From: Telmatactis stephensoni
Lineage: Eukaryota; Cnidaria; Anthozoa; Actiniaria; Isophelliidae
Assembly: GCA_029948255.1 (NCBI GenBank)
Contig: JALIZF010001828.1
Coordinates: forward strand, 453,501 to 517,500
Length of the DNA: 64,000 nucleotides
Direction of reading: 5' to 3'
Numbering within the stretch: position 1 is the stretch's first letter; each line of letters starts with the position of its first letter. The notes beneath the pieces are model-generated. The model was not told the origin of the DNA and searched no databases. It saw only the letters and a list, made by a program, of their open reading frames with translations. The position numbers and the translations under genes are program-made. Shown in pieces: positions 13,834-27,300 of the stretch.

Positions 13834-16800
13834 AACAACAACAACAAAACTCATTAAAAGCAGAAAATGCGGACCCCCAGTCGTGATAACACAAAATACC
13901 ACCTCAGCTCCTTATATCGAGTTAGAATACTCTTCAATCCATTTGTCTTCAGAAAACTGCTATCCACTGCCAATAACTTTACATGTGCGCTTTTCAATGT
14001 AACTTATACGTATATACGTGCGTGTAAGAAACGTCATGACGTAACAGCTCGTACCATACAACGCCTTCACATAAGCGAAAAACGAAACGCGAATTCGTGA
14101 TAAAATGTTTACAGTGCATCAGAAATCAGTTTTACGAGTCAAACGCATCATTATTCATAAAACATGAGAAACTAAAGCTACTACCTCTGTGTTCCACTAA
14201 ATTAAAGCAATATATAGTCTATATACGTTTTAGTTCAAATGACCCTCTCGTACTCTGTTAGTTGACAGACTGAAGATAAGACCCGAGGGCACAAGTCTCA
14301 CACTCCAGTATGCCCGATAAGCAGTTTTTGAAAATGTTATCGCCGGAACGTCGTACTTCAGCTTTCCCGTTATAATACGCAGGCGGTGAGGACAAGTTTT
14401 GTCACAGAAATTTACTTCGCTCCAAAATCACCAAGGTTAATGGCTATAAACCAAAAGAAACTGATGATACAGAGAACAGCTATAGAAAAAATAGTTTCAG
14501 TCCTGTCAATATTTCGCAGAATGGTTAAGTTTTAAAGGGCAACTGTGACGCGAATCGGTCAAAATCTGAAGTCATGTGAAGTGAGTCGAAACTTGTTTGA
14601 AGTTATCTATAGGGCATAAATAATCAGCAAGCAAAAAATTATTCTCATGTTCAAACGAGAAGGGTTCGAATTACGAAATGTATATTTTGGCATCTGAACT
14701 GGAAAGTAGATGATGTCATCTACTCAACTGCCTTAGTATTCTTTGTGGTTACTTTTAAACGATAATTTCTCGGCAATAATTTACTTAGAATGCAAAAACA
14801 ATTTTAGGAGATCGAGCGTTTCTTAACATTCATCATGAATTCATGGTTCCGACTCCTCTTAGTTACAGTAGCTATCTCCCACAAGCCCAAACAATTGGCT
14901 AGAATATCTCCGCAAAATTTCAAACTCTGATAGCCGAAAATTAATTGTAAATTGTTTTGTTTACTGTCCTATGAAAATATAAGTAAATTGCCTCGTAATC
15001 CTTGTAGTAATCTATAAACCAGATACTGAGGATTTGTTTGTAGGACAAAATTTTAATTCCCGTACGTGGGAAAATTGATACAGCGATGATTGTTCGCTAT
15101 TGTCTCAATTAATAATTTCCATTAGAAAGAATTATATGTATATACATTCATCTATATGTATTGAGGTTGTTCGGTGACATCACAGCCATTGTTGGCAACT
15201 AATAGGAATTGTTACAATGCATCTTAAAAACATGTTAGCACTGGTGTTAGCACTGGGGCTAACAGAAATTGTTTCATCCTAAAACGCGACCCATCTGAAT
15301 AAACTTTAATTATAAACATTTAATCCTTTGAAATTAACCTAAATACACAAATAACCTACCATATTCGGGAATATTGCGTGGCAACATTTATACATCTTTT
15401 TCAAAAAACGTGGACGTTCGGATCAATCTGAATCTAAAAAACAATATTTGTTGTGTGTGTCTGCTTTTGTGTTTCCTCGCTGAAATACGAAAAAATGGAA
15501 TTTGTTGTAATATTGGAATATGTGTCGTTCTGAGATTTGAGTTAGAATCACGCCTCTCAATTCGGCTCAATATGTATCTATCACAATTTGAAGCCAATGT
15601 CAGATTCAGATCTCCCACCATCGTTTTTTGACTGTAATAGGTGTATCTCAGATTTTTCCTGTTCGATGAATTGGGGAGATGTGTTTTTAAACTTTTTGGT
15701 TTTTTTACGTGCATTTGAGAAAGTCTATATTTCTTTGTCATTATCGTCATTGAAGTAGTTTTTTCTCCTATCAAACTTTTTTACGCTGCGCCGAAACGCA
15801 ACTATTCACAATGTGAAATATACCGATTCACTTTTGCAAAGGAAACTTTCATAATGGACAAACTTTAGTAAAACATTGAACAATGAAATATCTACCAGAC
15901 ACTTATCGTAAAATTCATCAGTTATTGCTTTTATTTGAGCACCAGGTTGCATGAATTTTAAATTTGATTCAACGAGAGTGTAAAGCAAGACGGTTTCATT
16001 TATGAAATACAGAACATAAAGGTTGCCAATGACACATGCTTTTACCGTAAAAATACGCAAAAATTACTCATGATTACAGCGAAAATCGTTGCATGCATTG
16101 CAACTGTATTTTTCCATCTTCGATTTTGTCTTTTCTGGTCCGTCAATAATCCTTGGGGGCGGAGCATATTCAAATTGACCAATGATTGAACGAATTCACA
16201 CAAGCTCCGTGCATTAACGATTATGGATGGATCACTAAAGACAAAAACCAAACCTAAATGATTTTTGCAATTGTTCTAATATAGTTCATTTCCGTTTATT
16301 TGCGGATGACTCAAACCTTTTTACCTCTGACAAATCCTTGAAGGCACTCACGAAAAGAAAATTATATTAATTCTGATTTGGGAAATGTTCGCAACTTGCT
16401 CCATACTAACAAAATGTCTCTAATATAGATACTGAAGACAAACTTTGTCATTTCTCTCCATACCAGAAGATGTTATCAAAATCAGCAGCTGTCTATTAGG
16501 ATAGATAACAAATCTAATATATGTCTGAAAAAATACATTAAATACCTTGATGTTTGTGCAACGTGTTGCCCTCTACCGGGAACGTTTCTACACAAAAAGC
16601 ACCAACTTCGGCTGTCCATAACTGTGGGGCTTCTTTGAAACTAGCCGGCTCAAAATTTCAATTTTTGCTAAATTTGGTGGAGTCTTGTCAAATATTATAT
16701 CTTTGCCGGTTCCAGTGTTCGATTGGAATATAAAATGTCACGGTAGGGATGAGAAAATCTCATTGCTAGAGTTACCATTTCAAGTTTTCTTGATCATTCT

Positions 16801-19800
16801 TCTCCACTTTTTTCAAGTTTACGTTAGTTAGTCCATCAGATATTCTTTTAGATATTATACCATAATATAATCTTTATGTTTAAATTGAATCTAAGGCTAC
16901 TTCCATCAGCTATATTTAATGACTATTTCTGTAAACCGTTTCTACAACTTACACAAGCACAAAACAAATTGTATATCTTCATGCAGAGGTATACAATTTC
17001 TTATGTACTTTTCTTTTTCATGTACAGGCTTTGCATTGAAAAAACTACTACAAATCAACACTAAACTACCAACTATGAAGTCACTTTGTTCTGCTACCAA
17101 GCTCGATTGAATTTGTAGGTAGCGATACCCTGTAACTGAACTGATCTTATCACTCATGGTTGTAAATTTTGTCTGTGGGTGGTATTAAACAAATATATGT
17201 TGTAGTGTTGTTGTTGTTGCGAACTTGGAACTAGCCTGAAAGTGCGAATCGCTATTTTTCTTGCATATAATGCAGCAGCAAAAGGCTTCATCTTTGCAAA
17301 AATTCGAGCTATTGGAGCACAGGCACCCCATGCAGGCAATGATCTATACAGAGTACTGCAGTCTCAAAAGTTTGTACCCTCGTTTTAACTCCATATCGAG
17401 TTTTAGTTAACAGGCCATTAATTATCCATATTTTTAGGATTTCTTCTACGTTGTGTCCACTATCTTTGTTGTTGTCCTTCAGCTTTTGACGATACCATTC
17501 GTCCTATTTCTCAATGTCGTCACTCTCATTATTGTAGCAAAGTTTGAATCCTTGCGAAAAGAACGCTTCGTTGTATGATCTCCCAGCCTCTTCTTATTGC
17601 TAAAGAACTGTATCATTTATTGAACAACGATGTCAACTGCAGTCTAGATAGTGCTTTCTATCTTAGCTACATACTTTTTTCAAGTGCATCACTCTGTCAG
17701 CTAGCATGCCTCACCTATGAAAGGTACGTTGCCATAACCGATCCGTACGAATACCCAAACCGTATTACTGTACGTAGACTTGTATATGTAGCAATAGCAA
17801 ACTGGACCATCCACGTTGCCTTAGTAGTGATATTTGGAAGAGTATTGTCATTTAATCGTGGCTTTTACATCGCAATTATCCCTATCCTTCTTCTATTCTG
17901 TATTCTGTACTGGTACATCAAGATCTTTGCAGTTATCCGTAAACAAAAACGTCAGACCCATCAACATAATGCCAACCACGAATCAAACTCAAGAAACCTT
18001 TCACTGAATCGCAAATCAGCCATCACTGCTATTATGCTATTCGCAGTTTTTTCCTTGAGGTATCTACCAAAACTTGTCAATGTGTTTCTTCGATTACGCT
18101 ACGGGTCTGCAGTCCGAGGATCCGCATATTTCGCCTTCCAATCATGGGGAAGTTTATTCTTGCATTTAAACTCACTTTTTTGTCCTCTTATCTACGGACT
18201 ATGCACCAATGGGTTTCGCAGTTATTTTTTCGATTTTTTGGCATCCAGATAAGTCATGACGAAAATCCCAATGCTCCACAGGTCAACAACGAACAACCTC
18301 AAGTTTGCTCTCAGAGAAGAATGAGAGAACCAGCCTGGCAGCAGAGAGAGGACATGAAACACAACGATGAAGCAAGTCACGCTATCGAGCTGTCCGTACT
18401 TAATGTGTTACCAGAAAGAAACGAACAGATCGTCGCTGAGAACGACGATGAGCAGTGTGACGAATTGGTTTAATTAGGGATAAAACGTTCATGGTGAAAA
18501 ATACTGGAATTGCAGTCGGGCATCCTTAAAATCTAAAATACGCAAAAAGTTGACACTGACTAAAACATTTAGAAACAAAAATTGGACGTTTCGGATTCGT
18601 CTGAAACCTTCATCAGCATGTTAAAAATGTAAATGAAGTCCTTAAACTACTACTACTATATAGCTACTGATTGCACAAACATTGACCCTTTCAAAACATA
18701 GAAGCTGAGTCCGAAATGAACATTGGGAAATCTGTTGCTTAGATGATTTTAAAAGCTGCTTTTTAAAACGTCAACGTACTGTACCCAAGAGACCTTTCGG
18801 TCTCAGCTTCTAGGTTCGATGATTTTGAAAGGGCCAATATTTGTGCAAATTTGTATATATATATACATGCAGTATATATAAATAGTTTACTTTAAAGAAA
18901 GTACTGCGTACCTGGTCATATTCACTAGTTGTTTGTGTAAAACACTCGTTCGTTCGTGTTTGACAAACAAGACGTAAATATATATACTACAAAATTTCAT
19001 AAACGTTCATTTTGAAGTACGTTCGAGGCTTGTCGGTTTCTATCATATGTTTTCTTTAAGTAACAGTACTCCTTTAAGTCGAAAATCGGTTTCAGTATTA
19101 TTTTAATGTTAATGTATCTATGCACGCTTCAAAATCCACAGGATTTGCATTTTACTTTGAGCCAGTGTTTGAGATTGTTGACAACTCTTGTCTGGCAAAG
19201 ATAAAAACTACAGGACATAGCGAGTTACCTGTGCAAGGGACGTTTTTTCATCGTTCGTTTCATATTTGTTTGTTTGAATCTAAAAACGATAGATATCATT
19301 AAATGTGCTAATTATACAATGGAAGACAGTGAGACGCGCTATAGAATAACACACGCGAAATAATAGAGGGGTGTCCGTAATAGCGAGATGTCCGGCGTAA
19401 TAGCGAGATGTACGTAATAGCGAGATGAACGTAATAGCGAGATGTACGTAATAGCGAGATGTACGTAATAGCGAGATGTGCGCAATAGCGAGATGTACGT
19501 AATAGCGGGGTGTCCGTAATAGCGGGATGTCCGTAGTAGCGAGATGTCTGTAGTAGCAAGATGCCTGTAATAGCGACGGAGATGCCCGTAAAAGCGGGGT
19601 GTCCGTAATAGCGAGATGTCCGTAATAGCGGTGTCCGTAATAGCGAGATGCCCGTAAAAGCTAGATGTCCGTAATAGCGAGATGTACGTAATAGCGGTGT
19701 GTCCGTAATAGCGAGATGTCCGTAGTATAGCAAGATGCCCGTAATAGCGACGGAGATGCCCATTATAGCGAGATGCCCGTAAAAGCCATATGTCCGTAAT

Positions 19801-22800
19801 AGCGAGATGTCCGTAAAAGCGGGGTGTCCGCAGGAGTCCATTACTAGGAGTGCGAATCTCTAAATTTGGTCGCTCACCAGCACAGTCAGATAAGAAGCTA
19901 TTTTTAGATCGAGCGCACGGATGGTTGCTATGACTGCATTTCGTGACATGACCAAAACGTGACTGAAATCACAGCTGTGCGAAGAGTCGATCCTGTCAGT
20001 CAAAGCACAGGCTTACCATATTGTGTCGGTGTGATGGTTGGGCTTCCTGTGGATTTTAACGGTTATTTGCTGCTACGTTTAATTATTCCTCCAAATTTGC
20101 CGAAAACGTAGAAATATCCCTCAAGACTATGATTGAAATAAAGATTGACTGTTTATAAACACTTCTGGCCTATTTGTTTTTGATTTGGATGCGATTTAGG
20201 GTGGGTTTTGAGCGATCCTTTTTGACCACGCTTTCAAGTGTAGAAAGACGAACACAAGGCAGGCAGCTCAGGCCGCCGAATCCACGACCAGCACTTAGTC
20301 TCGGCCAAAAATTTCTACTTTACCCGGGCTCTTTGAGAACGTCCTTATGGCACAGCAAAGAATAGTAATCTAGCAAGATTATGGACAAGCTTGAGCTCCC
20401 TAGCTTTAAAGCTTGCCGAGATATTAATTTTTGAATTTCGATAATCGCTTTCTCCAGGGGATCTGTCCAGTCTGCCCTCTCAAAGGAATTCCAAACACGC
20501 AAAAACGGTCGAATTTAACATGTAACCCCCCTCCCCACAGTAAGCAAATAACACGAACTTTCTATTGTTATTCTCTGTTCTTCTTCTTTTTATTTAATTA
20601 TTGGACTATACTCATGTATGAAAATACCAAAGTACCAATAATAAAGTTATTATTATTATTATTTAATTATTATTTGCTTACTGTGGGGAGGGGGGTTACA
20701 TGTTAAATTCGACCGTTTTTGCGTGTTTGGAATTCCTTTGAGAGGGCAGACTGGACAGATCCCCTGGAGAAAGCGATTATCGAAATTCAAAAATTAATAT
20801 CTCGGCAAGCTTTAAAGCTAGGGAGCTCAAGCTTGTCCATAATCTTGCTAGATTACTATTCAGTTGCTGTACCAGAACTGATGACGTTTCCAAAGGCCTC
20901 GGGTAAAAAGTAGACGATTTTGGCCGAGACTAATTGCTGGTCGTGGATTCGGCGCCAGGAGCTACCTGCCTTCTACACTGAGGAGCGTGGTCAAAACGAT
21001 CGCTCAAAATCACCCTAAATCTTACCCAAATCAAACACTATAAATATACCAGAAGTGTTCAAATTAAAACATTAAATATTGATTTGTATCATAGTTTTGA
21101 GGGATATTTCTAAGTAATCAGAGAATTTGGAGGAATAATTAGTCGCATTAGCAAATAGCCGTTTTAAAAAATCTCGAAGATTGTCCAACCATCACAACGA
21201 CACAAAATTGTAAGCCTGTGGTCAAAGCTGCCAGTCAGAACTTTGCGAAGTTTTACAATTATTTTGAGACCTTCTTTATGAATACTGTCAACGACTTTCT
21301 GGAAAGCAAGTATTTTCATGTAGTACATATCATGAGTTAGGACTACAACGTGGTTTATCAGAGCAAAAACAGCCGTGTGAAAAGCCGATGGTAAATGTAC
21401 ATTTATGAGTCTAAATAATGTGGGTTTTTTTTATGTTTTTCAATGAAAAATATCATTTTTCTTTACAAAAGTTTTGTCAACTGTTATTGTCATTTCTATG
21501 CTGCATGAAATCTGATATTTCAAGCCGTAAAGATGAGAAAACGCCTACAATTTATTCGGTGGCTTTGTCGTGAATGACAAAATCAGTTAAAGCTTTATAG
21601 TCTGTAATTGTTGGTGACTGGTTTGACATTTTGAATATATTTAACGTATTAATATCATCGTTTTCCTAACGGTTGCCAAAAAAAATAAATGTTTTGTGAG
21701 TTGTTTTAAACCAACATCAACATCTCTAGCTCTCCGGGTAAAAGTCGCGCGAAATTTTGTGATTTTCACCGGACTCTGTAAATGTTATAAACCTGGCGGT
21801 TTTGTTAATAGCTATCAATTTTCGAGGCAAAAACAATTAGACTTACAATGTTTGTAGTCATTCTAATGGCTCAAAAATGAAAAAATATAGTATTCTCTTT
21901 TCAAAAATCTTCACAAAGTTTGACTTTGCTTTGCGTGACAGATGACAAAGCGAGAAAATTACAAGTTGTGGTTTTGCTTCCGCAACGTCATATTCTAAAA
22001 ATAGCTTCTTATCTGACTGTGCTGGTGATAGAACTAGTACAGAACATTCACACTCCTAGTAATGGACTCCTGGTGTCCGTAATAGCGGTGTCCGTAATAG
22101 CGAGATGCCCGTAAAAGCGAGATGCCCGTAAAAGCGGGGTGTCCGTAATAGCGATGTCCGTAATAGCGAGATGCCCGTAAAAGCTAGATGTCCGTAATAG
22201 CGAGATGTACGTAATAGCGGTGTGTCCGTAATAGCGAGATGTCCCAAATAACGAGATGTCCGTATTAGCGAGACATGTTCGTAATAGCGGGGTGTCCCAC
22301 TGTAAATGGGCTAACCACGCATAACAATACAATATAAGACTGCGCTTTTTTAATAGAGTAACCTTGAAAAGCAAATTTTTTGTTGGTCGTATAAAAAAAT
22401 TCGATAACAAATTCGATAGCTTTCTTACGGTTGAATTGCTTTTACTTGACTCTACGGCTACGTCATCGCAGTCTTCATGAAGACTAAACTCAGACACCAG
22501 CTCAGCCTGTAAAAAAAGCAAATACAGAACTTGTCAGCAATTAATCAAGTGATCATTGCTTCTTTTGTTCTGTTGACTGTGTCGTGTCGAAATCACATAT
22601 CGCGTCTTAGAACGTTGTCGTACAGCATGTGTGCAGGAGGGAGGGGGGCGTCTCTATTGTTTTCCGACCCGGATTCATGTTCAACTTTGTTGGATCTCGT
22701 GACGTCATGAGCTCTAGGTCAGAGGGCCCAGTTGTTCGAAAGACGATTAGCGTTAACCCAGGATTAAGTCCAAAGAAAACCATTCATTTTAACCCAGGAT

Positions 22801-24302
22801 TAACGCGCATCGTCTCTCGAACAACCGGGCCCAGTTATTGATTTGCTTTTCACTAAACCAGAATGAAAAATTCAAAATGAGACACTAGACACTCATTTGA
22901 AATGCATTTAACTTAAGGTCCGATTCTTTGTCTAAGTAATAATCCCGTAATGTTTTCTCTGTGTAATAGTTGTTTTGCTGTTTCTTAATTTTATTTGTTG
23001 CTTCCCCAAACGTGGGATTGCATCAGAGGAAGGTATAGCCTTTCAAAATTATGCCTTTTTCGTATCAAACGACAAGCCGTTTCGCCGTAGCGTGGCGTGG
23101 CGTGGCGAGGTGAGGTTACGTTACGTTACGTTGGGTGAGGTTACGTTACGTTAGGTTACGTTACGTTACGTGGCGTGGCGTGGCGTGGCGAGGTGAGGTG
23201 AGGTTACGTTACGTTACGTTACGTTAGGTGAGGTAACGTTAGGTTAGTTACGTTACGTTGCGTGGCGTGGCGTGGCGTGGCGTGGCGTGGCGTGGCGTGG
23301 CGTGGCGTGGCGTGGCGTGGCGAGGCGAGGCGTGGCGAGGCGTGGCGAGGCGAGGCGTGGCGAGGCGAGGCGAGGCGAGGCGAGGCGAGGCGAGGCGAGG
23401 CGAGGCGAGGCGAGGCGAGGCGAGGCGAGGCGAGGCGAGGCGAGGCGAGGCGAGGCGAGGCGAGGCGAGGCGAGGCGAGGCGAGGCGAGGCGAGGCGAGG
23501 CGAGGCGAGGCGAGGCGAGGCGAGGCGAGGCGAGGCGAGGTGAGGTGAGGTGAGGTTATGTCCATAAAGGCTGTTTTTAAATAAGTCACATGCAGATTGA
23601 ATAAGCCCCAGATTTGATTTGTAATTTCTTACATTTGGTAGTTCAGGCTGATCGCCTTCTTCTTCAACATCGTCTTCTTCTCCTGTTGCAAAAAAAAAAC
23701 AATAGAACAAAGTAGTTGTGTATCTACAATGATCAAATGGCAGAAATAGGTAACAGTAGAGCAACAACAAAGATACAGAACTTGTAGTATAAGGTCTATT
23801 TAATGACAGAATAAAACGACGATCTAAACGGTATAATTTCTCCAAGCAAGCCGACTGTAGTGCTTTTGGTATAGAGGAACAAAACTCTTGGCCATCCAAA
23901 CACAAAGTAACTGTACTGTTGGCTAAACAATGTATCTTCTTTGCAAGAACTTGCCATAGACGTTTTCTGTGTAATATCTCATAGGATCGCTACGTACCGG
24001 CATCCCATGTTGCCACAGTCGGTGCACTTTTTATCATGTCAATAATATTTTTGTATCCTATTATTCTTGCGTAGTCTTCAGCTATTGGAAACATGGTGAA
24101 TGTCACATACATGAATCAGTAACAAGTGTGGGACAAAAAAGGATAGGAAGGAGTGGGCGAAGCTAATTAAAGAATGAACGGGTGTAGGGAGGGAGGGAGG
24201 GAGGGAGGCACAAGGGAAGGAAGGAATGAACGAGGGAAAGAAGGAAGGGAGGGAGGGAGGGAGAGGGGGAGGGGGAGGGAAGGAGGGAGAGAGGAAGGGA
24301 GG

Positions 24303-24341
<39 letters not shown>

Positions 24342-27300
24342 AAAGCAGACAAGGATGAAGAAAGAAAAGAAGAGAGGGAGGGCTGCCTGAATACTTAGCT
24401 TTCCCCATCAACAAGCCACCCTTAAGGTTTTTGTGCTCAAGATGATAGTCTAAGGCCTAGATACCGTACCTGCCATGTGCCGTTTTCAAAAAGGAAGGAA
24501 TTGAGGGAGGTAGGAATGGCTTTCCTTGGTTGACAACTGCCCTTGCAATATCTACCTGTGTGTCCGTTGTTATCTTGTAGTTTGGAGTTCGCTCCTCTCT
24601 TTAGCAGTAAATCCACACTTTTCTCGTGACCAAGCAAGCTGGCATACATCAATGATGTTCTGGAACAACACACCCATGAACATAAAGGTAAAGCACTAAC
24701 AGATGAGTTTCCGTGCTACGCCTTCCACTGTTTTCATCATTTTGTAAACAAACTTTGTACGTGTAAAACACGAATATGATTGATGAAAGCTTTTATCAAG
24801 TATTTCTATTATAGTTTTTTAACTCAGTAAACAATGTTCGGCTTTCCTCTCTCGTGAATTGCGCGAAAGGAATACCGCGTTTTGCAGTAATGTTGCCTAC
24901 AAGTATGTGCGCGCATACTTTTAAACAACAAAGTAAAGTAAAGTAAAGTAAAGGACCTTGTTTAACGTCGGTAGTTCCTTTAGCAGAACTTATCTTCCAG
25001 GAAGCCGACGGTGCGCTCATTTTACCCACCTCTCTCCATCAGTGCTCCGTTTTAAGGGTATTTAAAGCTAATTAAAGCTACACGGAAAGGAAAGAAGTCG
25101 AAACAAGGATGTGAGGTCACTGGGAATCGAACTCGGGACCTCTCGCACCGAAGGCCGCGCACTAACCAACTGTGCCATCCTTGGAAACATTGGAAACTGG
25201 TCAAAATAATAATAACGTTTAAGATTTATATACCGCAAATATCTATATGTATATAATCAAATGCGGTTGAAATGAACTGAAATGAAATGAAGTATAATAA
25301 CAACATAAAGTAGTTAAGAATCCCAACTGGCGAGGATGCTAACCAGTTGGCTATATTACAACCATGGCCGAGAAACTGAGTTTGAACTAATTGAAATCGA
25401 AACAAACCTGAGACCGCTAGATTGCGAGACCAACGCTCTGACCACTCGGTCATGCTGCCTCCTCCGAAATTAACGTCAGTAGCTCCTCCAGCACGAGCCT
25501 AGTCTCTCAGAGAGCCGACGGTGCGCTCTTTCCCCTCGAACTCTCTATCAATGCTCCATTTTACGTGCATTTCGAGCTTAAATTAAAGGATTGAAAGAAG
25601 TCCGGAAACAAGTGTAACTTGGGATCAAAATCCACACCTCTCCTGCTCAGAAGGCTGCCCAATTTAGCTACACTTGTGCTGGCTAGATAATGGTATGATT
25701 ACTATTTTAAACACACCTACTTTTTAGAATTGTCAGTAATATTGACTTTAGCTCCTCTGTCCAGTAAAAGTTTCACGACTTCTTCTTTTCCACTCTGTAT
25801 TCCCATCAGTAATGGAGTTCTACCATCCTAACGAGAAAAAAGGGAATCATGAATTGATTTAGAATAGTTGTAAATACATACACAAAAGATAAGATAAAGC
25901 AACCTTATTTTACGTCCGTTTGTCATCAATCCCATCCCATCCCAGGATTTTAAATTAGAGGGTGTATGTACGCATCCTTGTCTCCAACTTTTTTTTAATC
26001 TAAACTGTTAAAAAGTCGTAGGATGTGTTCTTGATTTTTACAAAAGTTCGATAGAAATTGAGCGAAATTTTGTTCTTGATCAGTCACTTCACCGACATGC
26101 GCGAGCGTGCACACATGCGGAGTTGATGCACACTGTACAGCCAATCACAGCGCGCATTGTATCGTAGCTATGTCATAATCACTGTGGACCTCCAAAGTAA
26201 GACTTGAACTCAACTTCGGAACTTGTTAACAAACTTCAAAACCCATTTATTGTCAAAAGTTAAGTGATATCTGAGTTGCTTAACGACAGTTGTCTAGCAC
26301 GCTGAAGGGGTCTATACCTTATCTCTGACATCTAAATCTTGTGTTTTTTCCAGTAGGAGCTGAACACAGTCATAATGACCTTTGGCAGCTGAAAACATAA
26401 CAATAATAAAATTCAGTGAAAAATCATAACAGTAGAACCTCTCCTTGCAAACCTTCATAATACAGACAACTCTCTATAACGGACAGGTCTCTATGTCCCA
26501 ACAGCTGGAATCTCCATACATTTCTTTATAAATGAAACCTCTATAATACAGACAACTCTCTATAACGGACAGGTCTCTATGTCCCAACAGCTGGAATCTC
26601 CATACATTTCCTTGTGAATGAGACCACTATAAGAGGGACACCTCTGTACTACGGACACTTTTCCTCGTTGTTTTATTGTCCTCTCTAAAGCGGTTCCACT
26701 GTACTTTTACTCCAAAACCTGTTACTAATTTTGTCAGCCTAAAAAACAGATCCTGTCACACCACACAACTGATTGAGAGAACTCCACTTGGTCAAAAAAC
26801 GGTGCAAACTAGAAACTCGATCACCTGCATAATGCAAAGCTGTTCTCTTATGATAATCTTGTAAGCCAATATTTTCACTGTTATAATGCAAGAGCTGTGC
26901 CATGCATTCTAGAGACCCAACTTTAGCAGCAACACTAAGGGCATTGCATCCTGAAATTAAATAACAAATCTTTGTTTCTGAACTGTGATAATTAAGACAT
27001 GCTTGGAATTGTAAGCTCACTTGAAAAGCAAGAGAAGCATTCAGCAACACCTCATAAGCTTTTCTGGTGCTCTGCAACTTACTGCTGAGTGTGTTAACAA
27101 TATAGCACAGGGGTGGTATCAATCATGCATCAAAAAATCCATGTTATTAAGTAAACATACATTTTGTAAAATAGCAAAGTACACATTATGTACAGGTTCA
27201 TTTAAAGATCATGAGGCTAGTTTTGGTGCAATCATGACAGCTGGGGGGAGTTGGTTGGGAGTACACACCCCCTCCAGCTGGGCCGTAGAGATGTTTTTAG

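Noticed and set aside
13654..13902. 82-codon Val-rich minus-strand frame
   Set aside because: Translation of the (AAC)n microsatellite on the reverse strand.
15388..15774. 128-codon minus-strand frame
   Set aside because: No motif, no family and no splice context; basic composition typical of AT-rich chance frames.
19308..19841. 177-codon minus-strand frame rich in YGHLAITDIS
   Set aside because: Translation of the 17-bp minisatellite.
23219..23905. Long open frames with LASPRLASPR and its antisense
   Set aside because: Pure translation of the pentanucleotide array; open in several frames on both strands.
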